Assembly (NCBI GenBank): GCA_027924645.1
Contig: BSBN01000140.1
Coordinates: 9,430,501-9,494,500, forward strand
From: Cunninghamia lanceolata
Taxonomy: Eukaryota > Streptophyta > Pinopsida > Cupressales > Cupressaceae
Direction of reading: 5' to 3'
Length of the DNA stretch: 64,000 nucleotides
The notes below the pieces were generated by a model, which was not told where the DNA came from, made no database searches, and saw nothing but the letters and a program-made list of their open reading frames with translations. The position numbers and the translations under genes were made by a program. Shown here piece by piece: positions 23,689-34,119 of this stretch; position 1 is the stretch's first letter, and every line of letters starts with the position of its first letter.

Positions 23689-24540
23689 ATGGTAGGCTCA
23701 TCTAGAAGAGTAGAGGTTGAGAAGTTTAACGGCACTAATTCTGAGTTATGGAAACTTAAGATGGAAGACATGTTTGTTGACCGAGACCTATGGGAAGCAA
23801 TTTCCGGTGTAAAACCAGCGGCAATGTCGCAAGATGATTGCGATTTCAAGGATCGGAAAGCTAAGGGTCTTGGGAAACTCTATTTGGCTTACTTTGTCTT
23901 GTTAAATGTCCACGAGGAGAAGACCGCGAAAGACCTATGGAAGAAACTGGGAGATATTTATCAGGCCAAATCCCTGGTGAACAAGTTATTCCTGAGGAAG
24001 AAGTTGTATTCTCTGAGGATGGAAGATGGAGGATCCATTGCAGACCATCTGAATGCCTTTAACATGCTAGTTGCACAGTTGACATCCGTTGGTGTGAAAA
24101 TGGAGGATCAATGTATGACCTTGCTTTGTTCCTTGTCGGATTCGTGGGATCGTCTTGTTATGGCCATCAGGAGTACCACATCCACCTTCAAAATGGATGA
24201 AGTGGTGTCTTCGCTGTTATCTGAAGAGATGCGGAGAAAGCCATCCGAGTCGGCCAAAGAGGCTCTTACGGTTCGTGGAAGACCCAAAGAGAAAGGGAAA
24301 AAGAAGGACGAGAAAGCTGAGAAGGGTAGATCCAAATCTCGTGGGAGATCTAATCTCCTAGAAAGTCCAAGGCTATATGTTGGAACTATGGAAAAACTAG
24401 GCATTTCTAAAAGGAATGCAACGAGGAGAAGAAGAAAAAGAAAAAGAATGTCCCAGATTCAGATTCTGACAAGTCACAAGATGATGGTGATCCTTTCATC
24501 GCAGTTTTGGCCACCCATGCATCTAATGATGTGTGGCTGA
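23689..24540 (+). pseudogene. Copia-D gag (frame lost before the zinc knuckle)
   Basis: The start at 23689 opens MVGSSRRVEVEKFNGTNSEL, the usual copia gag beginning, and continues through LYLAYFVLLNV, AKDLWKKLGDIYQ and the GSIADHLNAFNMLVAQL helix to LLCSLSDSWD. This is the UBN2-type particle-forming domain. A basic Lys/Arg/Glu-rich tail follows. A frame change near 24355 takes the sequence out of the zinc-knuckle frame. In the correct frame the knuckle reads CWNYGKTRHF then a stop, so its second Cys is Tyr and the protein would be cut. The remainder of this open frame to 24540 is out of register. The product would have packaged the element RNA. Confidence 0.9.
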
Positions 24541-27500
24541 TTGATTCCGGTGCATCTTTCCACATGACCTCGCATCGAGACTAGTTTACAAAGTATGAAG
24601 AATTCAATGGTGGAAGAGTGTACCTAGGTGACGATTCTCATCTAAAGATTGTTGGTTGTGGAAGAGTCTCAATCCGATTCCCTGATGGATGAGTGACGGG
24701 GATCTCTAGGGTCATGCACATCCCAGGCTTGGCATGGAACCTGCTTTCTATAAGTAAATTGAATGATGCAGGTGTGTAGGTTGTCTTCTCGAAAGAAGGA
24801 TGCAAGATGACTAGAGGATCTATGGTGCTTGCAAAGGGTACTCGGAGAGGTACTCTATTTCAGCTGGAGGCATGCACTTCACAGTGCAATAGTTCTTCTG
24901 ACTCGAAGAAAAGAGTTGCAGTCACTTCATCCCCACCATTGGAACCAGCAGTGAAAAGATCTATTGTATCAAATTCTAATGGCAGTGCACTTTGGGTACC
25001 TAAGAGTGCTCATGCTTTGGAAGTCAAGCTTCTTGCTGAAAAGACAATGTTATGGCACAAGAGGCTTGGCCACATTGGTGAGAAGGGTCTTATAACCCTG
25101 AAAAATAAAAACCTCGTTGAGAGGTTAGATGATTGTAATCTCGATTTTGACTTTTGTGAACATTGTATATATGGAAAGCAAAACCGTGTTCAGTTTTACT
25201 CGAGTTCTTATAAGTTTTCTGGTGTATTGGATCTTATTCATTCTGATGTGTTTGGTCCATTTAATGTTCCTTTGATCTCTAAATCTATATATTTTGTACC
25301 ATTCATAGATGACTATAGTAAAAGGACATGGGTTTATTTCATCAAGAGCAAATATGAAGTCTTTAGTCAGTCCAAAGAGTTTAAAACTTTTGTTGAGAAT
25401 CAGACTAGTAAAAAGATTAAGTGTTTGAGAACTGATAATGGTGGTGAGTTTTGTTCTACAGAGTTCGATAAGTTCTGCGAAGAACACGGAATTGAAAGAC
25501 ATAAGACAACTCCATACACCCTGCAACAAAATGCAGTTGCAGAGAGGATGAACATGACATTGATGGAGAAGGCTAGGAGTATGCTTAGTGAAGCAAGCCT
25601 CGAACAAACGTTTTGGTATTAACCTGTAGCCACTACTTGCTACCTAGTAAATAGGTCTCCTACATCAGCGCTTCTTGGTAAGACACCCATGGAGGTGTGG
25701 TATGGTAAGAAGCCTTCAATAAGACATCTTCATATTTTTGGTTGTGAGGCATATGCTCATGTGCCTAGGGAGAAGAGGTCAAAATTGGAGAACAAGACTG
25801 TTACATGTATCTTTATTGGCTATGGTGTCGGTGTGAAAGGATACAAGCTTTGGGATCTTGTGACAGAAAAAGTGTTGTATAGCAGAAGTGTTATTTTCAG
25901 AGAGCTAACACCTTCTGTTGTTCTACAACTAGAAGAGAAAGATAAGAAAGAGGATGTGGTTTAGTTTCCCACTACCCCTGATAAGATTGAACCGACAGAC
26001 CCTGTGAGACCTGATGATTAGGAGAACTCTAGCAGCTCTGAAAGTTCAAAAGAAGAAGTAGAACCTCAACCTCAGTCTTTGAGGAGGTCTACATGAATAA
26101 AGAAGCAACCTGATAGGTTTGGTTATTCATTGCTAGGTTTTAGTTGTGCTTTTGCCTTGCTTACTAACATTGATGAGCCTAGAACTGTGACAGAGGCTAT
26201 GGGCATGAAAGATGCAGATTCCTAGAAGGAGGCCATGGAAGATGAGATGGCTTCTTTCAAGAAGAATAAATTTGGGACTTGGTGCCTTTACCTAAAGGAC
26301 AGAAACCCGTTGGCTGTAAATAGGTGTTCAAGGAGAAATTTGGTGCAGATGGCAGTGTTGAAAAGTACAAGGCCAGATTGGTTGCGAAGGCGTACTCACA
26401 AGTGGAGAAAATTGATTATAGCGAAATTTTCTCTCCCATTGCAAAGCTGGCATCTATTCGGTTTCTATTATCTCTTGCAGCAGCTTATGACTTAGAGGTG
26501 GAGCAGATGAATGTGAAGACAACATTCCTTCATGATGATTTGGAGGAAGAGATTTACATGTCGCAGCCAGAGCATTACTTAGAAAAGGTAAAAAAAATTT
26601 GGTCTGCAAGCTGAAGAAGTCTTTGTATGGTTTGAAGCAATCTCCTAAGATGTGGTATATGAAATTTGATGCCTTTGTGTTGTGCATTGGATTTCTGAGA
26701 TCGAAATCAGATCATTGTGTGTATTACAAATTCGACAATGATCGCATTCTCATTATTGCAACGTATGTTGATGATATGTTGTTAATTAGGAATGGTAAGA
26801 ATATGATTTCTGATTTGAAGTCTTAGTTGTCAGCACAGTTTGAGTTGAAAATTTTAAGGGCAGCCAGGTACATTCTGGGAATGGAAATCAGAAGAGACAG
26901 AGCAAACATAAAACTTTGGTTAAGTCAGAGTAAGTATGTGAAGACTCTATTGGATAAATTCAGCATGGTAGATTGTAGACAATTATATGTTCTTTCTTCT
27001 TTGGGGACACAGATATCTATTAATGATTGTCCAAAATCTCCTTCTGAGGTGGAGGACATGAGCAAAGTACCTTATGCTAGTGTTGTTGGCAGTTTGATGT
27101 ATGCTATGGTCTGTACTAGACTAGACATTGCCCAAGCAATGGGAGTCCTTAGTCGATGTATGGCTAATTCTGGATGAGTACATTGGGATGTAGTAAAGAA
27201 AGTGTTCAAATATTTGTGGGATACTTCTGAGTATTCACTATGTTATCATGGTCATCCTGCAGGACCTCCGCATTCTATTAGTATTTATGGATTATGATTA
27301 GGCAGGTGACATTGACAGCAGGAGATCCACCAGTGCTTATATGTTTACTATGTTCGGTGGTGCAATTAGTTGGATAAATAAGCGACAACTTGTGGTCGCT
27401 TTGTCCATGACAAAAGCTGAGTATATGGCAGCTACTCATGCTTGTAAGGAAGCCATCTAGCTTAAGAGATTGTGCTCAGATATTGGTGTTGATGCAAGAC

Positions 27501-27745
27501 AGATTACTATCTGTTGTGATAGTCAGAGTGCGATTTGCCTAGCAAAGAATCCAACTTTCCATGCCAGAAAAAAAGCATATTGATGTACAGTTTCATTTTG
27601 TGTGAGACATGGTAGAGGATGGGAAGGTGACATTGGAGAAGGTAGACACTTCGAAGAATGTTGTAGATGCATTGACGAAACCAGTGGGCACAAAGAAGTT
27701 CAAATGGTGTTCGAAGTCTATAGGCCTCTCGGCCTATAGCAGTTA
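24390..27745 (+). pseudogene. Copia-D pol: protease, integrase, RT and RNase H (broken)
   Basis: Protease shows VWLIDSGASFHMT at about 24528-24567. Integrase (24807-25622) has the HHCC module (WHKRLGHIG ... CEHC) and the acidic triad in HSDVFGPF, RTDNGGEF and the Glu of NAVAERMN, followed by GKTPMEVW and FGCEAYAHVP. RT begins near 26220 (EAMEDEMASFKKN) and changes frame at about 26320-26620. It keeps QMNVKTTFLHDDLEEEIYM, LYGLKQSPKMW and the catalytic YVDDM (about 26764-26778). RNase H (27175-27745) keeps KAEYMAATHACKEA and the final GLSAYSS. Stops occur near 24583, 24691, 24778, 25621, 25963, 26225, 26826 and 27177, so no complete enzyme is made. Confidence 0.92.
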
Positions 27746-27782
27746 AATCATGTTATTTTTACTGGCTCTTACAAGGTGTTTG

Positions 27783-28830
27783 AAAAGTGGGAGAATGTTG
27801 AGAATTAAGGTGTCTCAACCTTGGTAATTCCTTGTGTTTATTATTTGTAATGTATTTATTTTATTAGCCTATGATGTAATTAAGTTGCACATCCTATTTT
27901 GTCATTTAGTGTGAAGTGGCACACTGAGTTGTCACTCCACTTGTAAGGTGACTGGTCAACCCACTCCATGTGGATATAAGCGTCCTATATTGTGTTAGAG
28001 GTTTTCTGCCATGTGTCGAAATCTTGAGTAGTGTGTAAGGAATTATGACGCGTAACGATCATGACAGATTCTATGATGCGTAAGAGTCGTAAATAGAAGA
28101 TCCTATGATAGGTGAGGACATATGTCGAAGAGCATCTTTAAGGAAGGCATCTTTGGGCACCTAAGGGAGGTTATGACATGTAAGAGGAATATGCTATTTT
28201 TAGTCAGTGTATGACAGATTCTCTTATAGTTGTAAGTGCTGTCAGTTATGACGGATTCTATGACAACTGTAAGGTGCGTAAGAGCATCTGTCATAGCCTA
28301 TCTTGGGACTAGGCACCTACATTGGGATGGGGTGATATGACAAGTGTCAGAACCATGTTGCAGTATTGGACAAGTGTCCTTAGGCATGGGTTTTGGGCCA
28401 TGAGGCCAGGATGGACGCCCATCTCAAGAAAGTTCCATTTTTGCTTTGAAACTTTTGTAAACAGGGGCTTGGATGGGAGATGCATAGTGTGATTGGCAGG
28501 TAATGTTATGCTGCCGGAATATCTCCAGATACGACTGTTGAAGACTCCTATAAAGACTTGCATTGCAAGTGTGTTGTAACATTCCTTGTTTTGATAATAC
28601 ATTGTGCAGGTTTTGGAGTGTGGGGTTTTTCTCTCGAAAGAGTTTTCCCCACGTTATATCTTGTCTCTCTCTCTCTCTTATGTCTACATTCTGTGTGTAT
28701 GTGTATTGTTGCAATATCTCTGTTGTTGGGTTAATAACACTGTAATTGTAAAGGTTAAAATGAATTTGCACACATCTCTCCTCATTAGATTAGTGTAGGA
28801 AGCGTTTTCCGCACACTTAGCTTCCTTTTA
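27783..28830 (+). repeat. Copia-D polypurine tract and 3' LTR
   Basis: The polypurine tract AAAAGTGGGAGAA ends at 27795. The LTR starts TGTTGAGAATTAAGG at 27796 and ends CTTCCTTTTA at 28830 (1035 bp), with the terminal CA changed to TA. GCCAT follows. Confidence 0.93.
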
Positions 28831-28901
28831 GCCATGTGTTCTATTCCAAGATCCACCTTCAGCTATTAGGCTGCACCAATGAACCTAGCTCTGATACCAA
28901 T
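28831..28901 (-). promoter_or_regulatory. Copia-B leader and primer-binding site
   Basis: It contains GCTCTGATACCA (28888-28899), the complement of the iMet primer site, just before the Copia-B LTR edge. The minus-strand leader between this site and the gag ATG is only about 50 bases long. Confidence 0.85.
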
Positions 28902-29830
28902 TGTTAGAACACAAGGATATACTGAGAGGGGGGTGAATCAGTATATCACTAAAACTTATTTTAGTTAATCATCAATAATTAAAATTTCTAATTGCTTGAA
29001 CCAGAAATCAGCAAATTAAACCAATTAAAGCACAACACATAAGTACACAGACACAACACTAGATTTACGTGGAAACTCAAGAAGAAAAAAACCATGGTGA
29101 GCAAACTTCTTGCATCTACTATCCAAATCCACCCTCACAAATGAAGATAAAATGAGATTACAATATTATTTATGGGCTACAACCCAAATGAAGATAAAAT
29201 GAGATTACAATATTATTTATGGGCTACAACCCAAAGGAAGCTGCAAATCCCTGAAATACAATGCAATGACACTTACAGAAAGAGGCTATACCCTTTGGAT
29301 GTTACATTCTACAAATCTCACTGAACAAAATACCTTTGCATCATCTGCACACTTCACCTTAACACAAAACTCCACTTTCTCTACTCAGGGAACACTTTTA
29401 CCTTCAACACACCTTCACAATTGTACTCACATCTTCGCACACGCTCACACACTCACACTTTCCTTAACAAACAAGATATTTCATTTATACCTACCAGAAT
29501 TTCCAAATTCCTTCTCGCAAGTCAGCCAAGTTGAAACGTGTAATCATGAAACGTGCAAGGCCACTTCAAGTCGGCATCCAACAGATGTACAAAATTTGTG
29601 CCTTTGGTTGATAAATCTATGCTTTTGGTTCAAAAATGAGCGCTTTTGGTTCACATATTCATGCTTGTGTTACATTCTAGGGTATCCTAGTGCCTTGATT
29701 CTAGATCCACGCCTTTGGTTGATGAATCCACACTTTTGGTTCAAATTTGAGCACCTATGGTATGTAGATGCACGCCCATGGTTTTGAAACAACCCTTTAA
29801 ACTTCAAACCCTCATAAATTTCACAAAACT
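28902..29830 (-). repeat. Copia-B 5' LTR (outer end approximate)
   Basis: On the plus strand it begins TGTTAGAACACAAGGATATAC, then an inverted motif (GGATATACTGAGAGG ... AATCAGTATATC) typical of a plant copia LTR 3' end read backwards. A perfect 47-bp tandem duplication sits at 29139-29232. GCCTTTGGTTGAT/TTTTGGTTCAAA phrases repeat at about 29600-29770. I cannot fix the outer limit; 29830 is an estimate. Confidence 0.6.
29139..29232. repeat. Perfect 47-bp tandem duplication
   Basis: Two copies (29139-29185 and 29186-29232) of a unit starting AAATGAAGATAAAATGAGAT and ending in the word GGGCTACAACCC. The absence of differences suggests a recent duplication within the LTR. Confidence 0.9.
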
Positions 29831-31046
29831 TAACGAAATTTGATAAAAAAAAATTTGAAATTGTATAGAAAATTATAAGGAATCTATTGGTGATATCTAA
29901 TCTGTTGTATCTTGTCAATTATTTCTAGTTTTTTACAAATTTATCTTTTTTGAGCTAATACTTATTTGTAGGTTTGCTTCTCAAAGGCTAAAATCTATCA
30001 AACTACTAACAAGTTTCTTACAACATTTTGCTTGTCAAATACATATCATTTGAAACATTGTGTTTGCTTTGTTTGGTGGATTTCAATGTGATCTAGGGTG
30101 TGTATACTCTTCCCTTGCACTTATTGTGATCTAGGGAATCAAAAACATCTTTTTATCTAAGGGTTAATAAATCTTGTGTTGTGGATCATTTGTATGTGTA
30201 TGCTCTCCTCTCACACCATTTGGTGATCTTGAGGATCAAAAACATCTCTTGATTCACCTTTGTCACCTTAAGATTTGTTTGTTGTGTGTATGCTCTCCTT
30301 GCGCTTCATGTGATCTTGGAGATCAAAAACACCAAGATCTTTCCCTTAGGAGGCCTACTAGGGGATTTCATCACCCCTAAGGATGACCTCAACCACACGT
30401 TCTGGTGGAGTATATCAAAAGGGGGAGAGTGAAAGTTGTACCTCAATCTAGTCATGTAGTTATTGGCACAACCATGGGGCCCCGGGTGATTCCGAACACA
30501 AGGTGACGTGACATTCGCTTAATCACTTACGTCACATGCTTTCAACGAACTAACTAGTGTTCATGGACATGTGCCTCGTACTACCTTGTGTATATTCAGG
30601 ACTCCCCTAGCAATATTGTAATAACCTAGATAAGACTTTTTGACCATTTTCTAGTGTGGTGCAAGGGACACAGACCACCCCCTAAAGTTACTCACCATTG
30701 TACCTCCTTGAAGACGAGAAAGAAGTTTTCTTTGGGTAAGGCATAAAAGCCTCCAAGAAAGGGGTATTAGGCGCAACACCCTTATCCCTAGCTATCCACT
30801 CAGGGTGAAGTGTTCTTAGTTAGGTAAAAACATGGATAGGTATTCAATTGTGTGGGCCTACACTACGAAGACAATCCCACTTGAATAATCTAGGGTGTTG
30901 TTGTGTATTACGTGTGTGTATTTGCATAATACCCATCCCAAATTCATATCTTTTGCAAACCTATGCATATGTGTGTGAACTTAATTGTTTGCCAATTTAC
31001 CTAAGTCGGGCTTTAAACCATTCCCAATCACCTCTTTCATGCAAGT
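29831..31046. other. No gene seen; three-unit repeat and LTR-like DNA
   Basis: Three diverged units of about 90-100 bases start GTGTATRCTCT near 30099, 30196 and 30285, each ending TGTGATCT..GATCAAAAACA. A polypurine-like AAAAGGGGGAGAG at about 30418-30430 is followed by TGAAAGTTGTACC, which could be the start of another plus-strand LTR cut by Gypsy-A at 31047. Short frames here show no homology I recognise. Confidence 0.45.
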
Positions 31047-32294
31047 TGTTATGGAGTAAAAAGTGGACACAAGCCTTTTTACCTCCTTGTTTAGTCCCTA
31101 GGTCCCTGTAATTACGTTATGCATTATAATTGATCATCTCGAAGAGATTGCCTGGCACCAATGTGAATTTGGGACCTTGGGTCCTTCCTTAATCTCACCT
31201 CGGACTAAAAGGCGGTCCTAAACTTGGGTGCCAACCACCCAAGTCCTCCCTGATTAGTCGGGGCCAATTAATGCTATGTCGGTATATGACCTTTAAAAAT
31301 GTTCCTCTTTGTTGGCTCTTGTGATTTAATTTCACGAATGTTAGTGGGAAAGCATATATAAGTGTGTTTTTGAATTCATTATAAACCTAGATGGATATTG
31401 CAAACTTATGATATTGGAGCAAAGAGCATTCAAGGCATTCATTATGTTATTGTTGCAGATTTGTGTTTGTATTATGTGTATTGTTGCAGATTTGGAATCA
31501 TCATTCATCTCCTTATGAGTTGAAAGATCTTCATTCTCCTAAAGGCTTCACCTCCGAGGTGATATCATTATTATTTGAATCATTATATCATCATTTGGTT
31601 TAGCCTCTGCCCTGCTAGGGCACGCTCTCTTATCTATCAATAGTGTTGGAAGGCTTGAATGCCATTCCGAGGTTTGACTAAGGCAAATCCCTAAATACCA
31701 TAACCCCCCAAACCCTCTCTTGTTGTCTTGTGTGCAGATTACAGGTACAAGATTTGGGAGAAGTGAAGTTACATGAAGATCGTGAAGGAATCAGGTTTCG
31801 GGATCCGAAAGAAGTTCTAGAATATTCCTCTAAAAAGACTTGGATGGTTGGCGCCCTAGTCTTTTGGGCTTTGAGGTTCTGGATTTGGCATCTGAACATT
31901 AGTTACAACATTTTCTCAATTTTGACATTCGGCGGATTCTCACGTTTAGGACTTGGGCGGTCCCTATTTCATCCTCCAACACTTCATCTCCTAAGACACA
32001 TGTTCTAATATCTCTCTAATCCTCCTTGTGCATTTAGATTATGAGTTTCAGTCATTTTTGTCTGTTATAAGTTGATTATCTTAGAACTAAGGTTTTATGC
32101 ATATTTGACCTAAGGTTTGATAAAAGACTTGGTTAAATCTTATCTTTCCATAGCAAACAAGAGCACAAAATCAGTAGTTGAGTCCTCCATTAGGTAGTGA
32201 TTCGACTTGGTTTTGTCCTTGAATGTTATTGTAGAAGAGGGTTTGATCTAGTGAACATGCTTGTCTCCATCATCCACCTTTTTCTCCTTTCACA
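31047..32294 (+). repeat. Gypsy-A 5' LTR
   Basis: It starts TGTTATGGAGTAAAAAGTGG and ends CCTTTTTCTCCTTTCACA. It contains TTCATTCTCCTAAAGGCTTC and ACCTCCGAGGTGATATCATT blocks shared with the LTRs at 17120-18355 and 36976-38224. Confidence 0.88.
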
Positions 32295-32529
32295 TTTTGG
32301 TTAACCCGTAGCATCGATCATTTGCATCTTGTTGAGCATTAATTTCAAATCTTGCATTAATTCATAACATACTTTTCATCATTTATTTGAAATTTTGCAT
32401 TATTTCATATAAATGGTTGAAAGTTCAGATGTAATTACACATTGTGTATTTCAACAATCATAAGTACCTTAATCTTATTGATCATATTAGTGGCTAGTGC
32501 ATTGACTGAACACATAGGACTTTACATGA

Positions 32530-34119
32530 GTGACAAATTTGACTAATGCTTCTTCTCAACCTACTTTACCAACATATCATGCTCGCAGTCCTTTATCTTA
32601 TACAAACCTAAGAGCTCAAATGGCTGACAAATTTGAAACTCCTCACTTTAAAAAATACAGTGGTAAAGGTGATCCTAATACTCATGTGACAGCATTCACA
32701 GCGATGTGTAGTGATTTCTTCTTCGATGACGATTTGTTAGCAAAACTCTTTCCCCAATCTTTCAAAGATAAAACTTTGGAATGGTTTTTCTCTCTACCTC
32801 CTAATTCAATAAATTCCTTCTCATAGCTAGTTGATCAATTCTTGCAACATTTCCAAGCGAACATTGGACCTACTATCTCGTTGATTTATTTGGTCCATTG
32901 TAAACAAGGACCGAAAGAGAAACTAACGGAACTCATCATTCGATATCAAGTTCTTATTGCGCAAATACAATATCTAATTAAAGATGAGGATGTTCAAAAA
33001 AGTATTCATTACGAATCTACAACCAAATATATGGGATACAATACTTTTGATGAAGTATAGTTCTTTCCAACATCTATGCATAGCTCTCTGAGATTACCAA
33101 CTTTTGGCTAGTCAGTATGAGAGTCATACCTCATTGGCTCCTATTGGTAAATCCATCATTGGATCATCTCAAAATTCATTTAAGAAGAATAATAGGAATT
33201 TCATTAAGATCAGTGGGTAACATTCGAACAATTTTCAATGACAATTGTTTGCTATTACAAAGTCTAATTGGACACCATTTTAATTCAAACAGCAACAGAG
33301 ACAATTCACTCTCTTATTGGATTCTCTTCAATCAATAATGACTCGGGTAGTGAACAATAACCTTTTGAAGCTTCCTCATGCTCATCCATTCGACAGTAGT
33401 AAGATACAAGGACCTTCATTTTATACTAACGCATATTGTCGCTATCACCGCTCACCGGGACATGATACCGAAAGATGTATGCGTCTTAAACATGAAATTC
33501 AACACCTCATTGATTCTAACGTGATACAAGTTATTGGTGTGAATGACAATGGAAATAAGTCAGTAGCCCCTCCAAATCAAAACTTACAAATCTTCACCGA
33601 TCATTTTCCTAAGCATAGAGAAACATGGTGGAGCAAAATACAATAGAACTTGAAGATGACTATCTCAATTATGATGAAATAGTTGCTATGATAGAAGTGG
33701 ATAAGGAAACAAGTGAAGATCTACCTCGCCCACGAGGAAAAGGTATTTACGCTAAGGTTCCTTCTCCGTTACCCCTTTATGGATCGGGAGACAACCAAAA
33801 TGCACAAGATATGCAATTAGAACAACCTACATGTAATCACTTGAAGCAAGATAAAGTGGTGACGATGAGAAGCATCCCATTTCATCGTGAAAGGCTAATT
33901 AATAAAGCAAATCAGAATAAGAAGGCAAAAGAAAGGAAAAGAGCAAGTTGTGTATCATCCGTGGAAAAAGGTAATGGTTCTCATCTGCACAAGCATCAAA
34001 AGATTTCAAACATACGAGGCCTTGCGAAACATGCACTACGTGACCCTCTTGGAAATAAACATCAAATAGATATTGAGTTCCTCACACATTTTACCACATT
34101 TGATGGAGCATCTCTCTAA
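32530..34119 (+). pseudogene. Gypsy-A gag (Tat/Ogre-like, broken)
   Basis: Open stretches at 32530-32826, 32842-33060, 33317-33646 and 33625-34119. The first contains FETPHFKKYSGKGDPNTHVTAF, FPQSFKDKTLEWFFSLPPNS and, after a stop at about 32824, LVDQFLQHFQANIG, which is the standard Ty3/gypsy retrotransposon-gag fold. A later CRYHRSPGHDTERCMRLKHEI (about 33430-33500) is the CXYH...GHDTE..C knuckle typical of Tat/Ogre-type gag. The last segment is acidic, then basic. In-frame stops and frame changes at about 32824, 33058 and 33100-33320 disable it. It would form particles around element RNA; no protease or RT follows. Confidence 0.85.

Larger units (their letters stand above)
22570..28830 (+). 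mobile_element. Copia-D: full-length but defective copia element (GCCAT target duplication)
   Basis: It has both LTRs, a primer-binding site, gag, protease, integrase, RT, RNase H and a polypurine tract in order, 6261 bases in total. GCCAT occurs immediately outside each LTR (22565-22569 and 28831-28835). The reading frame is interrupted by many stops and frame changes, so it is not autonomous now. It inserted on top of the Copia-B gag start codon. Confidence 0.95.
14581..29830 (-). mobile_element. Copia-B: copia element (SIRE-like pol) split by two insertions
   Basis: Minus-strand order is LTR (about 29830 to 28902), primer site, leader, gag start at 22569 (after the inserted Copia-D), protease, integrase to 20264, then (after the inserted Gypsy derivative) the rest of integrase, RT and RNase H down to 14922. 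A polypurine stretch (minus-strand CCTCTTGGGGGAGTAGG, near 14838-14854) lies beyond pol. I could not match a 3' LTR to the 5' LTR, so the left limit is approximate and that LTR may be truncated. Confidence 0.75.

Noticed and set aside
29266..29787. 173-codon plus-strand frame in the Copia-B LTR
   Set aside because: Low-complexity composition (repeated FWF/LWL words from the TTTTGGTTC repeat), located in an LTR and antisense to the element.
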